DNA of 64,000 bases from Haematococcus lacustris (lineage: Eukaryota > Chlorophyta > Chlorophyceae > Chlamydomonadales > Haematococcaceae), in the NCBI GenBank assembly GCA_030144725.1, contig JASKMD010000008.1, positions 14,670,836 through 14,734,835 on the forward strand. The letters are read 5' to 3'. The translations under genes and the position numbers were made by a program. The notes beneath the pieces were generated by a model. That model had not been told where the DNA came from and ran no database searches. It saw only the letters and a list, made by a program, of their open reading frames with translations. Below, piece after piece: positions 1 to 10,316 of this stretch (position 1 is its first letter; every line of letters begins with the position of its first letter).

Positions 1-13
1 CGGGGCGGGGCAC

Positions 14-190
14 TTGATCCCTTGCTCGTGCTTCACTCAAGTGACAGGTGGTGATCCCCGGTTGCTGCTTGGGGTCATCATGGACAGCCCTTCCACAAAC
101 CGTGCTGCCCTACGCCATTTGGAGCGAAAGTACCCCTTTTGGATCTCACGCGCTTGCCTCGTCTCCCGCCTGACGTCTTCACTTCACTCC
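14..190 (+). pseudogene. possible hAT-like (DUF659-type) transposase fragment
   Basis: The translation contains GVIMDSPSTNRAALRHLERK followed by a Tyr-Pro and, a few residues on, Trp and Cys. This resembles the pattern in hAT-related DUF659 domains, where an Asp-Asn region is followed by a KYP and a W..C..H motif. The His expected after the Cys is not seen, and no flanking exon could be joined. It may be the edge of a decayed DNA transposon cut by the window start. The assignment is weak. Confidence 0.22.
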
Positions 191-527
191 ATCTTCTCCC
201 CACTCCTACTCCTCGTCACTTGTGCACCTCCGTCGTGCTTTGGTTGCTGCCGACTGTGGTGCAACGTTAGACATGGGCAGCTGGGAGTGGCTAAGTGCCC
301 GGTGTACCGTTGTAGTGACCGGCCACCCCTTTTGCGTTGTTTTCATGAAGTTTCTATGGATTACTTGTAAACTTCAAGCACCTCACGTGCCCCCTTGCTT
401 GCGGTAACAAGTCTCTTCTGTCACACGGAGGGCAATGTCTTGACAGACACGAAAGATAGCGGAAACTCTGCATCGGACAGGGATAGAACACCGTACCTCT
501 CGATCTCCGGACCCCCGGACGCCCCTT

Positions 528-575
528 GAGCTAATATTAGCAATGCTGCCGCTAATATGAGCTAATATTAGCAAT
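528..575. repeat. 17-bp direct repeat GAGCTAATATTAGCAAT, two copies
   Basis: GAGCTAATATTAGCAAT occurs at 528-544 and again at 559-575. Its core, GCTAATATTAGC, is an inverted repeat. The surrounding 191-600 stretch shows no gene. It could be a protein-binding site pair or a transposon end. Confidence 0.5.
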
Positions 576-614
576 TCGGCTCGGAGCTAATACGCTTGGC
601 TATGCCCTAGTCAA

Positions 615-1260
615 GATGAGCCATCTTACAAATGTGCATTTCCCCATGTGTCCATGCAGGTGGCTGCGGCCAGTGAAAAGCATGGCAAAGCGTTCCCAAG
701 TCCGGGGCCTGATGTGCTTAACAAGCATCAACAACATCACCAGGTAAGCATTGACCCAACCCTACACATGTGCATGACATGAGCATATCCCACATGACAT
801 GACACATGAATTGACGTCATGTATCTTCCACACACATGTGCATGTTCTACGACCGGGACGTGTCAGCCGCGCTGAACATCCGCCGCTGTGCAGTCGGCCC
901 AGGGCCACGCCCCACTGAGCTGTGCTACTGGCCTAACCGCCCAGCCATGCCAAAGCCAGGCCAGCCAGGCCAGGAGTGGGTGGAGATACCCGACAAGCCC
1001 CTGTTGCTCAAGTGGCAGCGCAAGCTGCAGCAATAGCCAGCTACAGCTCAAGACAATCCTAACATAAAAAAAACCATAAAACCCCTCACAAAGGGGATGT
1101 GTGTGGCTTTGAGCTACTAGGGCTCTGGCAACAGGCACACACACCAGAAGGCTGAGCTGAAGTGGGCATTAGGCACACTGTCAGTAGCCTTTACAATGAT
1201 GAGCTCGCAGCCCGGTTCAATTCCAACTCATGCTTTATTTTGGTGTGGCATGAGGGCTGT
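615..1260 (+). pseudogene. Fanzor family C, 3'-end fragment C1
   Basis: Only the C-terminal end of a Fanzor (TnpB-like) nuclease remains. A first exon (about 660-743, after a good TGCAG acceptor) encodes the segment leading to VRGLMC, the first half of the zinc-binding knuckle. After an intron, 844-1036 encodes FYDRDVSAALNI, the RuvC-III motif with the catalytic Asp, and ends in TAG. The usual Asn of D-x-N-A-A is Ser here. The final intron's acceptor has mutated: the position that is GCAG in the sister fragment C2 reads GCAT. Similarity to C2 runs on through about 220 bp of 3' flank, including CCCCTCACAAAGGGG, so the element's 3' end is retained while RuvC-I, RuvC-II and the N-terminus are absent. 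It is a dead remnant. Confidence 0.72.
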
Positions 1261-1700
1261 GGGGTTCAGGAGTTGCCAGCTCGACAGAGGGGTGCGAGGC
1301 CGATACTACATGAAGGCAGGAACGCTGGCGTTGTTGGTGCACCTGGCTCACCTAGCACCCAACCTGCACCTTGCATTGCCTAGACTAGCACCATAGCGTG
1401 TTCAACACCATGCAGCTTCCAGCCGCACCATGCCAGTCCACAGACCTATTTAGACAAGGGTGATGAAGACATGCTGTTCAAGACACGCGTCCAACCCCAT
1501 CCCCCACAATCGACACATCGTCACATCCACACATCGACACATCGTAGAGGGTAGATGAGCGGAGGGTGCTGCTGGTAGGATGCGGAGCGACGATGCGACC
1601 TCAGTGTGTACCATACTGTTGTGGCTTGCACGTCGTGGAGTGACTTTGGTATGTATACGGCTGTAAGCTAATTTAAGCTGGTAGCTGACAGACCAGAGAT
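1261..1700. other. no gene recognised
   Basis: Apart from a short ACATCGACACATCGT-type direct repeat near 1,510-1,545, nothing is recognisable. The stretch lies between the C1 remnant and the first PIG-H-like exon and may hold that gene's unresolved 5' exons or its promoter. Confidence 0.4.
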
Positions 1701-1884
1701 GTGCCATGATCCAAGTAAGGGAGTGCAGCGAAGCACGTGAAATATCATTCCTGCGATGTCCCGTAACGCCGGCATGGTCCTCACCGCTGTGGCCGGACGG
1801 CGCATCAGTGGCCTCCGTGGTGGGGTGCTCGTTCTCGCTTTGTATCGTGTCCAGCACAAGCCAGGAACGCAAGCCCCGCCTGCA

Positions 1885-4800
1885 GGTTGTGGTGGCAGCC
1901 ATAGCTGCTGCTGTGCACTACAGCTGGCACGGGCAGTGGATGTGTGTTACCCTGACGCTGCTCTTCCTGGTGCGCCAGCCAGAAGCATGGCATGCTGTTA
2001 GGCAGGTTCATGCAAGTGTTTGCTGATGCCAGCCTTGTCTCAGACTCGCAGACTGTGGGCTGGGTGCTGCGCCTCTGTTATGTCAACCAGCCTGCTACTG
2101 GTAAGCCCGCAGCAGCAGCAGCCCTGTTTTGATAGAGCAAGACACGCCGTGGCTTGTCTAGTGGCCACATATCCTTTGCCATATCACATATAACATATCT
2201 CATAAACTCACATCTCAAAAACTGTCTCAAAAAAACCTCATAAACTGTCTCATCAGCACAGTTGTTCCCCTACTATTACTACAGGGCAGGGGCTGTGTTA
2301 TCTGTAATCCGATTTGTTTGCATGCAGCAAGCATCCGGTACCACTACGTGATTCACTACCCCAACCCGCTTGCGAAGGCCAGGCAATCTATGTTGGCATG
2401 AAACACATGCTCTGATGTAGGCACACATATGCGGTGCACACATGCTACTGTGCTACAGGCTGCTGGGCTTGGGCCTTGGGGGCTCGCTCTCGCAGCTTCT
2501 TGAAGCCCAGTGCTGGGTATTCCTTGCCTTGGGCAGGAAGTCTTCCTCGGTGTTGCCACCTGCACAGCTCCAGTGGGCGCCACTTGCTCTCCCCTGCCCG
2601 CTGGAGGTTGAGGGCTGCGTTGCAGTCCCTATCCACCCATTTGCCAAGGTCACCAGGGGTGGCCTGGGCCAGCCAAGGGCACCACATGAGGCCCCGCACT
2701 GGCGCCTCAAACCGCTTGCTCCAGGCTGACCGCAACAAGCGGTCCTGCACCTGTCCCGGCTTGGGCTTCCAGCCTTCAAGCCTGGTGGGCTTGCTGCTGT
2801 CCAGCTCCTCCTCACAGGGCTGGGGGCTGTTCAGGATTGAGCTGACCCTGCTGGTGCGGAACTCATCCACTGTCACCACCTTGCCTGGCACCCTGTCAGT
2901 TGGCTTGCCGCTGTTGGGCCTCTCCACTACCTTGCGGCAGGCCTGCAGCACAGCCTTGGCCCCCCACCCACCCCGCGTGCCAATGCCTGCGTTGCCAAAG
3001 AACACCACCAGCTGCTTGCGGGTCCCCCACTCCTGCTGGGACACGCTGGCTGCCTCCTCCTCCAGCTGCATGGCACACAAGGCACACACAAAGCGCATGA
3101 CATCCTTGGCAGAACTGGGGACATGGGCACCTAGCAGGTAACATGTGGGGAGGTCCTCAGCCTGTGGTCCTGCCCCTTCCCCCCTACCCTTGGGCACTCC
3201 CACCTTCATGAAGTAGCGCTCCAGGACCTTCTCCTGCGCGCCATGCAGCCTCATCCTTTGCTCTGCCCACTTGGGATGCAGGTACTCCCCCCACACTGCA
3301 TCCCAAGTGGCCAGGGTGACGGCCACATGCCGCTGGATGGCTACCAGGGAGGTGCCTGCTGGGGTGGCTGCTGCCAGGTGCTGCAGCTCGAGCTTGATGT
3401 TGTCATTCCACCGCTGAGTGTTGTGGCGAGCCTGGATCAGGCCGCTGTCATGCTGCACCTGGCTCCTAGTCAACTTGCTCCTGTAGAAGCCTTGCAATAG
3501 GCCATCTGTACGCCACATCCCTGAAGCTGCGCTGACTGCCTGGATGGCCCCAGGGTCCAGCCCCATGCCCATTTGAGTGGCTGGGTCAAACAGGAACGCC
3601 CGCTCGTCAGCCAGGCCGCTACCTATGTCAGATAGAGTGCGCTTGTTGCTGCTGCTGCTGTCAGAAGGGTCTTCAGCTGCTTGGCTGCTGTCCGAAGGGC
3701 CAGAGGGGTCTGCTGCTGGGCCGGCTGTTGGGCTGCTGCCAGAGGGGTCTGCTGCTGGGCCGGCTGTTGGGCTGCTGCCAGAGGGGTCTGCTGCTGGGCC
3801 GGCTGCTGGGCTGCTGCCAGAGGGGTCTGCTGCTGGGCCGGCTGTTGGGCTGCTGCCAGAGGGGTCTGCTGCTGGGCCGGCTATTGGGCTGCTGCCAGAG
3901 GGGTCTGCTGCTGGGCCGGCTGTTGGGCTGCTGCCAGAGGGGTCTGCTGCTGGGCCGGCTGTTGGGCTGCTGCCAGAGGGGTCTGCTGCTGGGCCGGCTG
4001 CTGGGCTGCTGCCAGAGGGGTCTGCTGCTGGGCCGGCTGTTGGGCTGCTGCCAGAGGGGTCTGCTGCTGGGCCGGCTGTTGGGCTGCTGCCAGAGGGGTC
4101 TGCTGCTGGGCCGGCTGTTGGGCTGCTGCCAGAGGGGTCTGCTGCTGGGCCGGCTGTTGGGCTGCTGCCAGAGGGGCCAGGGGGGGTGTAGTCCAGTGGG
4201 CGTGTGTATTGCACACACACACTGACCCCATCAGTCAGGATTCGCCTATCAAACACAAACCCCCGGTTGGCGAGCTTGCCCAGCGACTGCAGGCAGCATG
4301 CTCGGCCTCAAAGGCTTCCGCTGTGGCTGTGGTCAGGCCCAGCTGGCTGCACACCCCATGCAAGACCCTGGTTTCTATCACTATGAAATGGGTACCTGCC
4401 CCTGCCATGGGGGTGAGGATGAAGGGTGGAGGGCCGTATGGAACCCGAGGACCTTTGCCCCTGCCCTTGCCCCTGCCCTTGCCCCTGCCCTTGCCCCTGC
4501 CCTTGCCTTCGACTGCTGGGGGGTTAGGGTCTTGCCACTCCTCAAGGCACCGGTTGACGTGGATGGCGTACAGGATTCGCCGGTGCAGAGGCAGCTTGGT
4601 GATGGCCGGCGGCGCATCGGGATCCTCTGGCTCCTCTGAGTCTGCTGGGTCTCCAGGGGCTGCTGCCTCCTCCACATCCTCCAGCACACCGGTCAGCACA
4701 TGCCGGTGGTAGGCCATGCGCTCTTGCCACTCGGGGCTCTCCAGCGGGGTGTCACGCAGCTCGGAGCTGCTGTAGTTGAGGCCGTACTGGCACACCACAC

Positions 4801-7171
4801 GTACAAACAGCTTGGCCACCTCGAGGGTGATGCCGTACTTGGAGCGGGCTGCCTTGGCCCATAGCTTGACATAAAACGCGCATAGCAACGCGTGAGCACA
4901 ACATGCATCATCTATCGTGCGACATACATCATGAGCCCATACATGAGGAATAACAAGCAACACTCGGAGCATACTTGGACATACTTGGACATACTTGGAT
5001 ATAGGACACAGTTGCATACAGGACACAGTTGCATACAGGACACAGTTGTGAGTTGTAATGGCCGCCCCTCTTACCGGGGTTAGTGAACATCTCCTGCGTG
5101 TTGACAGCCATTTGCTTGGCAAGGGCACCGATGGTGTTGGAGTCACCCAACAGTTCTGTCTTGTCCAGCTCCACAAGCTTTGTTGTGATGGCTGCGTTGT
5201 CTGGGTCAGCAAAGAAGGCCTTGGGGATTTGGCGCAGGTTCTGCCGGTGTACGGGGCCGCGCATAATTTGCTTCCAGCCTGACAGCTCGTTGGGTGAGGC
5301 GAACTCCGCAGTCCAGTCCCGGACGTTGTGGGCTGCCAGTGGGTCCAGGACGTTGAGGGGTTGGGGAGGGACTGGGGCAGGGGGGAGGGGGCACCTGCTG
5401 GCCAGCCTGCTGCTGCTGCGCTCCTGCAGCTTGGGCTGCCAGGCAGGCTGGGCTGGGCCTGCTGCAGGACCTGCTGCAAGGCTGCCAGGGAGAGGGTCCA
5501 GGGGGGTTGCACCCTGGGCTGGAGGAGGGTGCACCGAGGGAGGGGTGGGGGCAGGATGGAAGCCTGGGGTAGGAGGCCCCACCAGGCATTTGGCCAGCAG
5601 CACCAGGACCGCTGGGGACGCAAGTTTGCGCTTCTTGTGGCTGAGGCCGACCATCAGCCTGAAGTGCGCCACAATCTTGTTTTTGACTTTATTACGGCCC
5701 CTGCAAAGCAACACACACACGCACGCTATCATTCGCTATTATATCATTCGCATTGCTATCCAGTACCGGTGTCCCGGGACCCAGTTCAGATGTGGCGGAG
5801 GAGGACCCGGATGCGGATGAAGCAACCCACCTGATGAAGCCCTTCAGGAAGCACTTGACGACCTGGATCCTCGAGCTGGCCGCCTCCTTCAGCCTAGCCT
5901 TACGCGCCCTCCCTTGTGGCGATACGGGGCCTACCCATCCCACTGTGTCAGGCTTGTCCTTGGGCTTTGGCTTAGGGACCTTGGGTTTGGGCTGTTTGGG
6001 CTCATCCGCGCCCTTGCGCTTCTTGCCCTTCATCGCGCTCTGTAGTAAATGGTTGGCCAGCTGCACCAGGACTTACATTGGCAACTATCACTCTCGCGAC
6101 TTACATTGGCAACAGTTACATTGGCAACTTTACACAAACTGTCTCATCAGCAAGCCAGACCACAAGCAGTGTGTCACCCCAGGCAGGCCCCAACCTTCAC
6201 TATGCAAGTCACGGCAGGCGAAATGGCACCCCCCTGCCGTCAAAGTTACCTGCTGCTGCTGCTGCTGCTACTACTGAGTTATACTTGTGCCATGTCCACT
6301 TGCATGGGTCTTAACATGCAGAGTCAGTTGTGGTGTATTGGGGTGTGGGTGTGGTGCTGGAGGCCCGCAGCGCATGCGGCCGGGTGCTGTCCTCCTCCTT
6401 CCTTGACAAGGCGCACATCCGAGGTGTCCTGCTCAGTGAGGTCAGCCAGCCTCACCGCCAGCCAGGCAGGCTGGTGCACAGTGTGGTGGTACGCCCTGCC
6501 ACGCTAGCCTGCATAGGCACCACAGGCAAAATAAAGCACGGACTACAGCACCTGTGTCATGACAATGTGACCTGGTGTGCAAATGCAGCATGCCTGCTGA
6601 GCTGGCACCTGATGAGCTGGCACCCTGCCGGTGTGCAGTACTTGACCACCACTGATGTGCGCTACCATCTGTCCTTCATCACACAGCTGGAGCCTGGCCA
6701 ACCCTCATCCCTAACACTGGCTTTCCCAGTGAGTCCGCTGAAAGTAGCGTGGCCAGGCAGTGTGGGGGCAGCGCCGCAAAGGAGCCACTGCCTACTGACA
6801 AGGGGATAGGGGCAAGGTGGCTGGACTAGGCGCCACCAGCTCAGCAACACCACCGGCATGCGGGGCCACGCACACCGTCTACCATGGTGCCTCCTCATGC
6901 TCTTGATCTGGTACCAGGCCAGCTGAGGCAAAGGCCGGGTCAGCCCAAACACACTCTGACAAGGCGGAAACAGCAGGAATATGCAAGCCTTGCCGCCCAT
7001 GCTGAGCTTGCTCTGTGAGCAGACCCAACCTGCTGCTGCTGTTGCTGGTGGCTGCCGGGTCTGCTGTGCCAGGCACTGAGGCCTCGGCTGGCTGAGCTGA
7101 TCCCTGTGTACCGGGAGCTGCTAGCGGCGCAGGCCAGGTTCTGCAGCCCTGCTGGCAGCAGCCTGATGTGA
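1885..7171 (+). CDS. PIGH: PIG-H-like subunit of GPI N-acetylglucosaminyltransferase (5' end unresolved)
   Basis: PIG-H is a membrane subunit of the ER complex that moves GlcNAc onto phosphatidylinositol, the first step of GPI-anchor synthesis. Exons that join in phase are: one ending at 2100 (phase 1), 6322-6440, 6639-6728 and 7073-7171 (TGA). Joined, they read ESVVVYWGVGVVLEARS, then SSSFLDKAHIRGVLLSE, then DVRYHLSFITQLEPG, then ALRPRLAELIPVYREL. This follows the PIG-H domain order: the E-S-l-l-v-i-x-G-l-G-v-q-L start, F-i-P-x-x-x-I-x-d-v-v-i-x-E, a YYLaIL-like strand, and the PRL-x-x-L-x-x-VYR end. A hydrophobic stretch encoded around 1885-1995 (VVVAAIAAAVHYSW and following) fits the family's N-terminal membrane segment, but its frame relation to the exon ending at 2100 is unresolved. 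The 4.2-kb intron 2101-6321 holds Fanzor element A1 in antisense. The family call rests on domain order, not on a search. Confidence 0.68.
2259..2444 (-). ncRNA. conserved 3' region of Fanzor A1, candidate guide (omega) RNA scaffold
   Basis: About 185 nt between the Fanzor stop and the element end is far better conserved among A1, A2 and A3 than is needed for a 3' UTR, and includes ATAGATTGCCTGGCCTTCGC and GTAGTGAATCACGTAGTGGT. It ends in a stem CCCCT...AGGGG near 2,267-2,292. In TnpB and Fanzor systems the guide RNA scaffold comes from this end. The role is inferred from position and conservation only. Confidence 0.4.
2445..6033 (-). CDS. Fanzor family A nuclease, copy A1 (RuvC triad intact, one splice site lost)
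   Basis: Fanzors are eukaryotic TnpB homologues; studied members are RNA-guided DNA endonucleases. Exons inferred by comparison with copy A3: 6033-5831, 5700-5075, a third starting near 4876, and 4286-2445 (TAG). The start ATG opens a Lys-rich, NLS-like stretch ([12 protein letters not shown]). All three RuvC residues are present: Asp in [15 protein letters not shown] (3557-3555), Glu in [11 protein letters not shown] (2864-2862) and Asp in VDRDCNAALN (2627-2625); CEEE and MWCP may supply part of the zinc knuckle. A 13-residue Pro/Ser/Gly/Ala linker repeat precedes RuvC-I. The predicted protein is about 1,000 aa, larger than most TnpB. Unlike A3, the exon-3 acceptor is gone: TGCAGAGCG in A3 is TGCGCG here near 4,877. 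The exon 3 to exon 4 reading-frame change is shared with A3 and is taken to be an intron. Function in its present state is uncertain. Confidence 0.8.
3700..4185 (-). repeat. 39-bp coding minisatellite in the A1 Fanzor linker
   Basis: About 12 copies of a 39-bp unit encode [13 protein letters not shown] with T/A/I variation at one position. They form a disordered linker between the N-terminal half and RuvC-I. Copy A2 has about eight copies; A3 has a different 75-bp version. Confidence 0.9.
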
Positions 7172-8141
7172 GGCAGCGGGCCATCCAGCTCATCCCACTC
7201 CATGCCCGGCCTACAAGGTAGGCAACCAGCTGCCTCTTGTCGTCAAGGTTTCAGGCTTCGGGAGCCAGTGTGACACAAACCCCTGGCCGCATCTCCAGCT
7301 GGCAATCAATGCGGCCAAAAAGTGCAGGTGCAGCATGGACCGGAGCACAGCTGGTTACTTAGTTTTAACAGGAGCCTTGCGGTCGCTAGGAAGTAACTCG
7401 CCACTGAGCTAGGTGATTATTATTGCCAATGGTATTATCATGGCCTTGCAGGGCCTGTTGTCACAGCTAGAAGGAGGTCAGTGGAGGAAGATTACCCACA
7501 GGCCATCCCTCTGGCCGGACATCTGACATTGACATTTGACACAGCCTCCCACGTCGTTAGGGTGTGGAAAGCAGGTCAAAGCAGCGGATCAAAGCAGGTG
7601 CCGGACCCCCAGGCCAGGACCAGGACCAGTTGTGATGAAGAGCCTTGTGGTGTAAGATAGTGCAATGAATGTAAGATGGTGATGAACGTATAGTGTATGG
7701 TGATGACTGGACCTGTGTAAGTGTATGGTGATGAAGAACCCTGTGGTGTAATCAGGGCTGTGAAGACGACAAGACGAAAAGACGAGACCGTAGACGAACA
7801 AACGAAAGACGGATGTCTTTTCGTCTGCAGACGGCAACCGAACCGTCTGCTCCTTTTTCGACTGCATGCGACCAACATTTATCACGTGCTAAGCTCCTTC
7901 AATTCTTTCTAATTTTATCTTTGTAAACTTGCAGCTGCTTTCACGATGCTACGAAAGCTATCCTCCACTTCTCATCTGAAGCATGAGGTCAGATCTGGCC
8001 TAATATTGACAAGCCAGAGCCCGAGCAAATCTTGCAGCCCACGAGCTCCATGGCTGTCACTAAACAATAGCACGTGTCCGGTACCGTCTCCACCTGAGAT
8101 TGGTGACAATAACAAGTGCCATCAATATAATAAAAATAAGT
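7172..8141. other. intergenic, no gene recognised
   Basis: Between the PIG-H-like stop and element A2 no exon could be supported. There is an inverted repeat GACGAAAAGAC (about 7,772) / GTCTTTTCGTC (about 7,816), a short hairpin AGACGG...CCGTCT near 7,830-7,850, and a doubled TAAGTGTATGGTGATGA-like segment at 7,690-7,735. TTTGTAAAC near 7,920 contains TGTAA, the green-algal poly(A) signal, but no gene is linked to it. Confidence 0.4.
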
Positions 8142-10050
8142 GCCATCAATGCAGCACAGTTGTTCCCCTACTATTACTACAGGGCAGGGGCTGTGTTATC
8201 TGTAATCCGATTTGTTTGCATGCAGCAAGCATCCGGTACCACTACGTGATTCACTACCCCAACCCGCTTGCGAAGGCTGGGCAATCTATGTTGGCATGAA
8301 ACACATGCTCTGATGTAGGCACACATATGCGGTGCACACATGCTACTGTGCTACAGGCTGCTGGGCTTGGGCCTTGGGGGCTCGCTCTCGCAGCTTCTTG
8401 AAGCCCAGTGCTGGGTATTCCTTGCCTTGGGCAGGAAGTCTTCCTCGGTGTTGCCACCTGCACAGCTCCAGTGGGCGCCACTTGCTCTCCCCTGCCCGCT
8501 GGAGGTTGAGGGCAGCGTTGCAGTCCCTATCCACCCATTTGCCAAGGTCACCAGGGGTGGCCTGGGCCAGCCAAGGGCACCACATGAGGCCCCGCACTGG
8601 CGCCTCAAACCGCTTGCTCCAGGCTGACCGCAACAAGCGGTCCTGCACCTGTCCCGGCTTGGGCTTCCAGCCTTCAAGCCTGGTGGGCTTGCTGCTGTCC
8701 AGCTCCTCCTCACAGGGCTGGGGGCTGTTCAGGATTGAGCTGACCCTGCTGGTGCGGAACTCATCCACTGTCACCACCTTGCCTGGCACCCTGTCGGTTG
8801 GCTTGCCGCTGTTGGGCCTCTCCACTACCTTGCGGCAGGCCTGCAGCACAGCCTTGGCCCCCCACCCACCCCGCGTGCCAATGCCTGCGTTGCCAAAGAA
8901 TATCACCAGCTGCTTGCGGGTCCCCCACTCCTGCTGGGACATGCTGGCTGCCTCCTCCTCCAGCTGCATGGCACACAAGGCACACACAAAGCGCATGACA
9001 TCCTTGGCAGAACTGGGGACATGGGCACCTAGCAGGTCACATGTGGGGAGGTCCTCAGCCTGTGGTCCTGCCCCTTCCCCCCTACCCTTGGGTACTCCCA
9101 CCTTCATGAAGTAGCGCTCCAGGACCTTCTCCTGCGCGCCATGCAGCCTCATCCTTTGCTCTGCCCACTTGGGATGCAGGTACTCCCCCCACACTGCATC
9201 CCAAGTGGCCAGGGTGACGGCCACATGCCGCTGGATGGCCACCAGGGAGGTGCCTGCTGGGGTGGCTGCTGCCAGGTGCTGCAGCTCGAGCTTGATGTTG
9301 TCATTCCACCGCTGAGTGTTGTGGCGAGCCTGGATCAGGCCGCTGTCATGCTGCACCTGGCTCCTAGTCAACTTGCTCCTGTAGAAGCCTTGCAATAGGC
9401 CATCTGTACGCCACATCCCTGAAGCTGCGCTGACTGCCTGGATGGCCCCAGGGTCCAGCCCCATGCCCATTTGAGTGGCTGGGTCAAACAGGAACGCCCG
9501 CTCGTCAGCCAGGCCGCTACCTATGTCAGATAGAGTGCGCTTGTTGCTGCTGCTGCTGTCAGAAGGGTCTTCAGCTGCTTGGCTGCTGTCCGAAGGGCCA
9601 GAGGGGTCTGCTGCTGGGCCGGCTGTTGGGCTGCTGCCAGAGGGGTCTGCTGCTGGGCCGGCTGTTGGGCTGCTGCCAGAGGGGTCTGCTGCTGGGCCGG
9701 CTGCTGGGCTGCTGCCAGAGGGGTCTGCTGCTGGGCCGGCTGCTGGGCTGCTGCCAGAGGGGTCTGCTGCTGGGCCGGCTGTTGGGCTGCTGCCAGAGGG
9801 GTCTGCTGCTGGGCCGGCTGTTGGGCTGCTGCCAGAGGGGTCTGCTGCTGGGCCGGCTGCTGGGCTGCTGCCAGAGGGGTCTGCTGCTGGGCCGGCTCCT
9901 GGGCTGCTGCCAGAGGGGTCTGCTGCTGGGCTATCACTCTCGCGACTTACATAGGCAACTGTCTCATCAGCAAGCCAATTATAGCTAAACCATCATTGTT
10001 AATATCATCTGCTGGAATCTGAGCTCACGCACATCACCGTCATGTTTTGA
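8142..10050 (-). mobile_element. Fanzor element A2, internally deleted
   Basis: The 3' part matches A1 closely from the element end (about 8,157) through RuvC and eight linker repeats. At about 9,932 the linker joins directly to 5' terminal sequence (CTATCACTCTCGCGACTTAC in window orientation), so the N-terminal exons and promoter-proximal region are deleted while both ends remain. The 3' flank begins TGCTGCATTGATGGC (8156-8142). Beyond the 5' terminal repeats, 9,975-10,045 is shared with the extended 5' end of A3. It has the form of a non-autonomous derivative. Confidence 0.78.
8343..9945 (-). pseudogene. Fanzor family A, copy A2: C-terminal half only
   Basis: The remaining reading frame covers linker, RuvC-I (GLDPGAIQ), RuvC-II (VDEFRTS) and RuvC-III (VDRDCNAALN), all with catalytic residues, and ends in TAG. 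Exons 1-3 are missing, so the wedge/recognition half of the protein is gone and no start or promoter is evident. It shares VIFFGN and ASMSQQ with A3 where A1 has VVFFGN and ASVSQQ, but other stretches are closer to A1. It is probably not functional on its own, though the retained ends could be mobilised by an intact copy elsewhere. Confidence 0.8.
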
Positions 10051-10316
10051 TAGGACTGCGGCTGGCTTTGGCGAGGTTCCAGGCTGATTAAGAGCAAGAG
10101 TTGTTGGTAGTGGGTGAGTGAGCCGTGAGCAGGGCAGTTAGGAGGGGCAGGGGCATTTTCATTCGACCCACGGGGCCGAGGTATGACTCGCCAAAAACAT
10201 TCCACATCACTTCAAAACTGCAGCAACTCATGCGATCGCACATGTTCCCTGTTGCCCGTAGCACATAGTTCAGAGTCTCGCAGCCCTTCAGCGCCACGAG
10301 CGCTCATCGTAACCTC

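Larger units (their letters stand above)
2242..6152 (-). mobile_element. Fanzor element A1, inserted in the PIG-H intron
   Basis: This is a nearly complete family A element of about 3.9 kb, read on the minus strand. It is bounded by an exact 17-bp direct repeat, TGCTGATGAGACAGTTT in element orientation, at 2242-2258 and 6136-6152, which looks like a target-site duplication. The 5' end carries several copies of GTTGCCAATGTAA before the Fanzor start, and the 3' end finishes GTAGGGGAACAACTG. No separate transposase is visible; the Fanzor is the only protein found. The element lies wholly in one intron of a plus-strand gene, so a spliced host mRNA is still possible. Confidence 0.82.

Noticed and set aside
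1741..2011. A separate small protein gene starting at the ATG at 1,756
   Set aside because: The frame ends at once after the hydrophobic stretch and competes with the frame that fits the PIG-H-like membrane segment; no splice partner supports it.
3673..4225. Cys/Leu-rich frames overlapping the Fanzor linker repeats
   Set aside because: They are other-frame readings of the 39-bp minisatellite; the frame with RuvC motifs accounts for the sequence.
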